A stretch of DNA of 64,000 nt from Pleurotus ostreatus/Saccharomyces cerevisiae fusant. Taxonomy: Eukaryota > Opisthokonta. Under the pieces are notes generated by a model that saw only the letters and a list, made by a program, of their open reading frames with translations, did not search any database and was not told the DNA's origin. The DNA lies in the NCBI GenBank assembly GCA_024196135.1, contig JAMQCK010000069.1, positions 37,626 to 101,625 of the forward strand. The letters are read 5' to 3'. Below, one piece after another: positions 59,749 through 64,000 of this stretch. Within the stretch, counting starts at the first letter, position 1, and every line of letters starts with the position of its first letter. The translations under genes were made by a program, and so were the position numbers.

Positions 59749-60165
59749 GCTTATGTGAGAAGTCGATGAAAGGGGTCGATGGAGAAGCAGGGTTGAGAAA
59801 CAAGGTGCTTGGACCATTGCGCCGCGCCTCCGCTGATCGCATCAGCGGAGTCAATAGTATTGCTTTTGTACCGGATATGGTAATAAATGTGCTATCTGTG
59901 TCGATTGAGCCTCTGTGCTGCCAGGAGTCAAGGTCTGCGAGAAGCATCGATTATAATCGCCACGTGAAGCTTCACCACCGTTGGAGTCGCCAGGTATAAC
60001 ACATCAGTACTGATGGACCGCATCACGCGTCTGGGTAGGTGCGAGCAACCGAGTCCGCGGCGCGTTCCCACTTCTAGATATCCGGCAAGTGAGAGAAGCG
60101 GCGTAGTGGGTTAAGATCACAGTGTTGCTGCGTACGCCACTTGGGCCTTCTAGAAGGTCGACGAG
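59749..60165. other. A9 promoter and A10 3' side
   Basis: Carries the GGTCCAAG block (minus strand, from 59817) and the dyad at 59828-59850. No gene. Confidence 0.55.
59828..59850. promoter_or_regulatory. Inverted-repeat element upstream of A9
   Basis: Perfect dyad: CTCCGCTGAT, CGC, ATCAGCGGAG, ~80 bp before the A9 start. Confidence 0.65.
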
Positions 60166-61558
60166 TTATGCGCCCAGACTCGCCGTTGCATGTGCGGGAG
60201 GATTGCGATGTTGCGTCTTAGTTGAAAAGCCCATACGAGGATGTTCAATGCGTTGCAAGCCAGTAGAAAGTGAGCCCGATGCGTCGAGGGCAGGGCTAGC
60301 ACAATGTGTAGGCGTCGCGAGACCCACGTTGTAGCAGAAGAATGCCCAGTCGTTACTCGAGAACGTGTGCGTTGGGAAGCGGCATGAGCGCTCAGTCCAC
60401 ACGGGCGGGAATTGTAGTGGGTCTGCGTCCTCCGTGGTCGGCCATGGGGCCCCACGGACCGGATCCAGCATGTAGGTGGCATGCGCCAGGTTTCCGTACG
60501 GGTGGTATCGCCTACGAATTCGCTCTGAGCGGCGGATAGGTGGCTGCTCCTCAGGTTTAGACTCAGGATCGACCAGTTCCGCCCACTCGGATACACGGGG
60601 CAGTAGTATGTCGTCGCCCTCGTAGACGACTTTGACGCGATCTTCGTCATTCTTGCCTTGCGAGGTGATCGTGTATCCAAGCGCTTGCGAGCTCGCCACA
60701 GTGATGTCGTCGTCCTCCATATCCGGGAGGTCGATAAACCACTGAGGTACGCGTGCTGGTGTAGTGCTGAGTTTCCACATCTCGAGGACATCTCCTGCAG
60801 CACTCGCGTATTGGCCCATTTCCAAAGTGCGCACGCCGTTGTGTTCGAATGCCTCGTCGGCGTAGTAGCAGGCGGCATACGGATGAATGTAGCATTCAAC
60901 GATCGGAAAGACTTCGCAGCCTTCCTCGAATCCGGGTCCCAGGAGTGTGTTCACCCAGCCGGTGAGATCGTCAGAGGTCTGCGGTTGCAAGATGAACTCC
61001 TTCTGCAGTTCGCGAGCAGCGTCGGTGAAGCGGATAAAGACGTAGCGATAAAGGCCGCTGGGAGGTTTCAACTACGACTACTGCGTCAGAGCGAGTAAAG
61101 TCGCATGTACGAGTCGCGTACCGCTGTGAGAGGGCGGCGGGGCGACCTGTCCTCTTCGTCTCGACGTAAAACGCGCGCGTGCTCCAAAAAATCCATAATC
61201 TCTTTCACAAGCTTGAAGGTCGGAGCAAGAACAAATTGGTAGGTCGAGTAGAGGTCGGCGATGTCATGGCGCGCTGAACAGGGTTCAGTAATTCTGCCCG
61301 TATATGCCACAAATGCGACGCACCGTAAAGTGAATTGTGAGCTTCGGCAAGAAGGTATGGTAGTCCTCCACGCTTAAGTCCCCAAACCCACTCGGTGCAA
61401 GCCACCTGCGTACGTGAGCTGGGATGCAAAAGACCAAACGTGAAACTACACACCTGCATTTCGTCCACATCGCCCGGTAAGTCAGGAATGGGCTTAACGA
61501 GCCACAAATCGTCGGTCATGGCCGAGAAGGGGCATTTCTTCCAGGGATGCTTGCGCAT
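60166..61558 (-). CDS. Family A protein A10 (degenerate HNH-like, extended C-terminus)
   Basis: Unknown function. Start at 61558 (MRKHPWKKCPFSAMTDDL; CPFSA instead of CPFSG). Exon 2 VACTEWVWGLKRGGLPYLL to HNSLY; exon 3 RHDIADLYSTYQFVLAPT; exon 4 LKPPSGLYRYVFIRFTDAA. The core HNSLYARHDIA is N-x8-A. Later blocks: IVECYIHPYAAC, WFIDLPDMEDDDITV, RRSERIRRRYHPYGN and RFPTHTFSSNDWAFF. Where A8 and A11 stop a few residues after GLA, this frame runs on for ~45 more residues to 60166, so the ancestral stop has been lost. Confidence 0.8.
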
Positions 61559-62146
61559 ATTCAGTCTGAAATCGCTTGATACGAGTCGGACGAGGTGACG
61601 GGCAACGTAGAAAGGAAGACAAGGCGCTTGGACCATCCTGCCCTCGCTGATGACATCAGCGGAGGCAATAGTTCTATTGTCTATTGTACGAATATGGCAA
61701 TGAAGGGCGGGCTTGTCGGCATCGGCCGGTCCGCCAGCATGAGGGCGTAGAAAGCCGAAGAGCAGCTCCATTGGTCTTTCTCGCCGCGTAGCAGAGCGTC
61801 GCCGGCGTGCGAAGCTCGCAGGGCATAGCGAGCTAGTACAGACATGGGGTCGGGCGCGTCTAGGATGTTACGCACGCGAGCCGAGGGCGCGTCTGCTCCA
61901 TAGCCTCCCGGAGGGCGAGAGGACGGACTGCAGCACGGCTAGGGGCAGCCATGGACGCTGCGTGTCATAGGACCTGAGACAGTCGACGGATCGACGCCGA
62001 GGGTCAACGTCGCGTGGGTGGTTGGGTCTTGCAGACGAGGTCGCCGGCGTCCCGGAACGTCGTGACGACGAGGTCGGAGAGGTCGCAGCGGAAAACTGTT
62101 TCTGCGCGGCACACCAATCGGAAGAGTGTGCAGCGCGCGGCCAAGG
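61559..62146. other. A10 promoter and A11 3' side
   Basis: Carries the GGTCCAAGCGCC block (from 61636, minus strand) and the dyad at 61642-61664. No gene. Confidence 0.55.
61642..61664. promoter_or_regulatory. Inverted-repeat element upstream of A10
   Basis: CCTCGCTGAT, GAC, ATCAGCGGAG; left arm one base different from A9. About 85 bp before the A10 start. Confidence 0.6.
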
Positions 62147-63427
62147 TCAGCGCGTTATAGGCGTCGCGAGGCCCACGCTGTAGCAGAAGAACGCCCAGTC
62201 GTTGCTCGAAAATTGGCGCGTCGGGAAGCGGCTCGAGCGCTTGGTCCATGCGGGCGGATACTTGTATGGATCCGCGTCTTCGGGCGTTGGCCACGGGGCT
62301 TCCCGTACTGGGTCTGGCCTGTAGATAGGCTCCGGCTTGCCGTACGGGTTGTAGCGCCTCCGTATTCGCTCTGAGCGGCGGACTTCGATCGGCTCGGGGA
62401 GTATAGGTGGCTGCTCCTCGGGTATGGAATCGGGGTCGACGGCTTGAGCCCACTCGGATACGCCTGCTTGTAGTACGTCGTCGCCCTCGTGCACGACACT
62501 GACGCGGTCTTTATGGCCGTTGCTCTGTGAGGTGATCGTATATCCTGCTGCCTCTGAGCTCGTCACCGTGATGTCGTCCTCATACATTTCAGGCGAGTCG
62601 ACAAACCATCGAGGCGATCGCGCCGGTGTGCTGTCCATGTTCCATAGATCGAGGACGTCTAGCGCGGCAATGGAGTACTGAGCCGTGATGGTCGTGCCGA
62701 ATTTACGGTACTTGAAGGCGGATTCGGCGAGGGAGCAGATGGAATAGGGATGCGCGTGGCATTCGACGACCGGAAAGGCGTCGGTACCGTACAAGGCTGA
62801 TTCACCGAAGAGCGGATGCACCCAGCCCGTCAAGTCTTCCGCAGTCTGCGGCTGCAGGTTAAGCTCCGTTTGTAGTTTGCGAGCGGCGTCTGTGAACGGG
62901 ATAAAGACGTATCGATACTTTCCGCTCGGAGGTCTTAACTACAGCCCATCGGGTCAGGAACAGAAGAGGGAAGTGCCTCAGATGTTGCGTACCGCTGTTA
63001 AAGGACGACGGCGGGTCTTATCCTTCTCTTCTCGGTCGAGAACGCCAGTGCTCTTCGCAAAGTCCTCAATTCTCTTGATAAGGCTGAAGGTAGGCACCAA
63101 TAGGAATTGGAAGGATGCGTAGAGGTCCGCAATGTCCTTGCGCACTGAACATCGTTCAATTCATCTTGAACAGGGCTTTGATGGGTAACTCACAAAACAG
63201 TGTGTTATGCCCTGAGGCTAGATAGTAATGGAGTCCGCCGCGCTTCAGACCCCACACCCACTCGGTAAAGGCGACCTATACATTTGAGCAGAAGTACATG
63301 GCCCGAAAGTGAGACAGCATACCTGCATTTCGTCCGCGTCGTCTGGTGTTTTAGGAATAAGCGAGATTCTCCACAGATTTTCTGTCTCTCCAGATAGGGG
63401 ACACTTGTGCCAAGGCTGCTTGACCAT
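62147..63427 (-). CDS. Family A protein A11 (degenerate HNH-like)
   Basis: Unknown function. Start at 63427 (MVKQPWHKCPLSGETENL). Exon 2 VAFTEWVWGLKRGGLHYYL to HNTLF; exon 3 RKDIADLYASFQFLLVPT to RRPLTA; exon 4 LRPPSGKYRYVFIPFTDAA. The core HNTLFLRKDIA is N-x8-A. Later blocks: VVECHAHPYSIC, WFVDSPEMYEDDITV, RRSERIRRRYNPYGKP (identical to A8) and RFPTRQFSSNDWAFF. Sharing of long blocks with A8 points to duplication or conversion within the A8-A11 group. Intact. Confidence 0.83.
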
Positions 63428-63520
63428 GCATGAAGTAAAGACGAATGGTCGAGAAGGCGCTAGAGGCGATGTACGGGAGGGAAAGACAGAAGACAAGACG
63501 CTTGGGCCACCGCGACATGG

Positions 63521-63538
63521 CTGATCGCATCAGCGGAG
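63521..63538. promoter_or_regulatory. Partial inverted-repeat element upstream of A11
   Basis: CTGAT, CGC, ATCAGCGGAG: the right arm is conserved, the outer half of the left arm is lost. ~95 bp before the A11 start. Confidence 0.5.
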
Positions 63539-63585
63539 GAAATTGAGTCACATATGTATACCTTCGTCACGGTACTTATGACCTG

Positions 63586-63705
63586 GCTTCTTTTTTACAA
63601 GACACGCAACCTTGGCGCGGGACGCTTCTTTTTTACAAGACACGCAACCTTGGCGCGGGACGCTTCTTTTTTACAAGACACGCAACCTTGGCGCGGGACG
63701 CTTAC
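63586..63705. repeat. 38-bp tandem repeat, 3 units plus a partial
   Basis: Units start at 63586, 63624 and 63662 with GCTTCTTTTTTACAAGACAC and end GGCGCGGGAC; a fourth breaks off after GCTTAC at 63700. Units are essentially identical. Confidence 0.9.
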
Positions 63706-64000
63706 CTCAGCGTGTCTTCGGCTCCGTCAAGACACGCACGTGACCCGGCTGATCGGGGGCGCCCGGCCGGTGATTCCGGCGCCACGCGCGCCTTATCCGA
63801 TCCCGCGTCTGCCTCCGCGCCTGCCCCCGCCGCCGACCTCCCCTCGCCCGCGTCGTCGTCGTGTACCCTTTCCCATCTCCCTCTCACCATTCTTCATACC
63901 CTGTCTGGTGGCTTTTGTAAAATTGAACTCGCTAGCGCCGTCTTGAACACTCTGTATACCCTTTATCACGAATAAATTGGTTGCCAGTACTTGTGCGCGA

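Larger units (their letters stand above)
63428..64000. other. A11 promoter and right edge of the window
   Basis: Contains the CCAAGCGTCTTGTC form of the family A promoter block near 63490, a partial dyad at 63521-63538 and the 38-bp repeat. No supported gene to the window end. Confidence 0.5.

Noticed and set aside
7176..63427. Family A as domesticated transposase or retroelement genes
   Set aside because: All copies keep four exons with conserved introns, and I found no terminal repeats, target-site duplications, RT, integrase or DDE motifs. Copies sit in local tandem groups, which fits gene duplication better.
63586..63705. 38-bp repeats as a CRISPR array
   Set aside because: Units follow each other directly without unique spacers, and the genome is eukaryotic.

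Overview
The window reads as nuclear DNA of a filamentous basidiomycete, most likely an Agaricomycete. Genes are dense and carry many 43-60 nt GT-AG introns. Conserved proteins rebuilt exon by exon (eIF4A, fibrillarin, PMT2, ATP synthase epsilon) look fungal. Two families of transporter/receptor-like membrane proteins (NCS1 permease, a 7-TM protein with a YLLSD..WRAW motif) also fit this group. I see no rRNA, tRNA or CRISPR array and no intact transposon.

Layout. 0-6 kb: 5' part of an amidase, then eIF4A and a UbiA-family prenyltransferase, all on the minus strand. 7-13 kb: family A gene A1, family B gene B1, family A gene A2. 13.5-17.3 kb: an MFS monocarboxylate-type transporter and a dual-specificity phosphatase. 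19.6-29 kb: A3, A4, B2, A5, A6. 30-46.9 kb: three HMG-box genes. Two of these lie in a ~1.6 kb inverted repeat that encloses a housekeeping block (fibrillarin, PMT2, a small mitochondrial-looking protein, ATP synthase epsilon) and the 7-TM gene. A family A relic and a ~150-bp tandem repeat lie between the second and third HMG genes. 47.8-51.4 kb: an NCS1 permease and a secreted double-psi-beta-barrel protein broken by an in-frame stop. 52.4-63.4 kb: A7, A8, B3, A9, A10, A11.

The most unusual content is the family A/B system. Family B (3 genes) carries a plausible HNH nuclease core: H in a conserved H-(I/W)-(V/L)-x-R block, then N-x8-H followed by [LY]FDG. Family A (11 intact genes and one relic) has the same local layout (C-P-x-S-G start, N-x8-x, then an [LV]AP/VPT strand). 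In every family A copy the last His is Ala or Asn, and no His occupies the first position. Family A also has a near-invariant C-terminal signature (G-x-FPT-x-x-[FE]SS[NS][DG]WA[FY]F). Each of the three family B genes sits head to head with a family A gene across 335-447 bp. This suggests a repeated module of an HNH-like protein and a degenerate partner from a shared bidirectional promoter. Function is unknown; the pairing, the residue pattern and the expansion are read directly from the sequence.

Coordinates of splice sites were worked out by hand from reading frame and GT/AG signals. Where the exon lengths sum to whole codons and the joined protein matches a known family I am confident of them; elsewhere only the outer limits are given.
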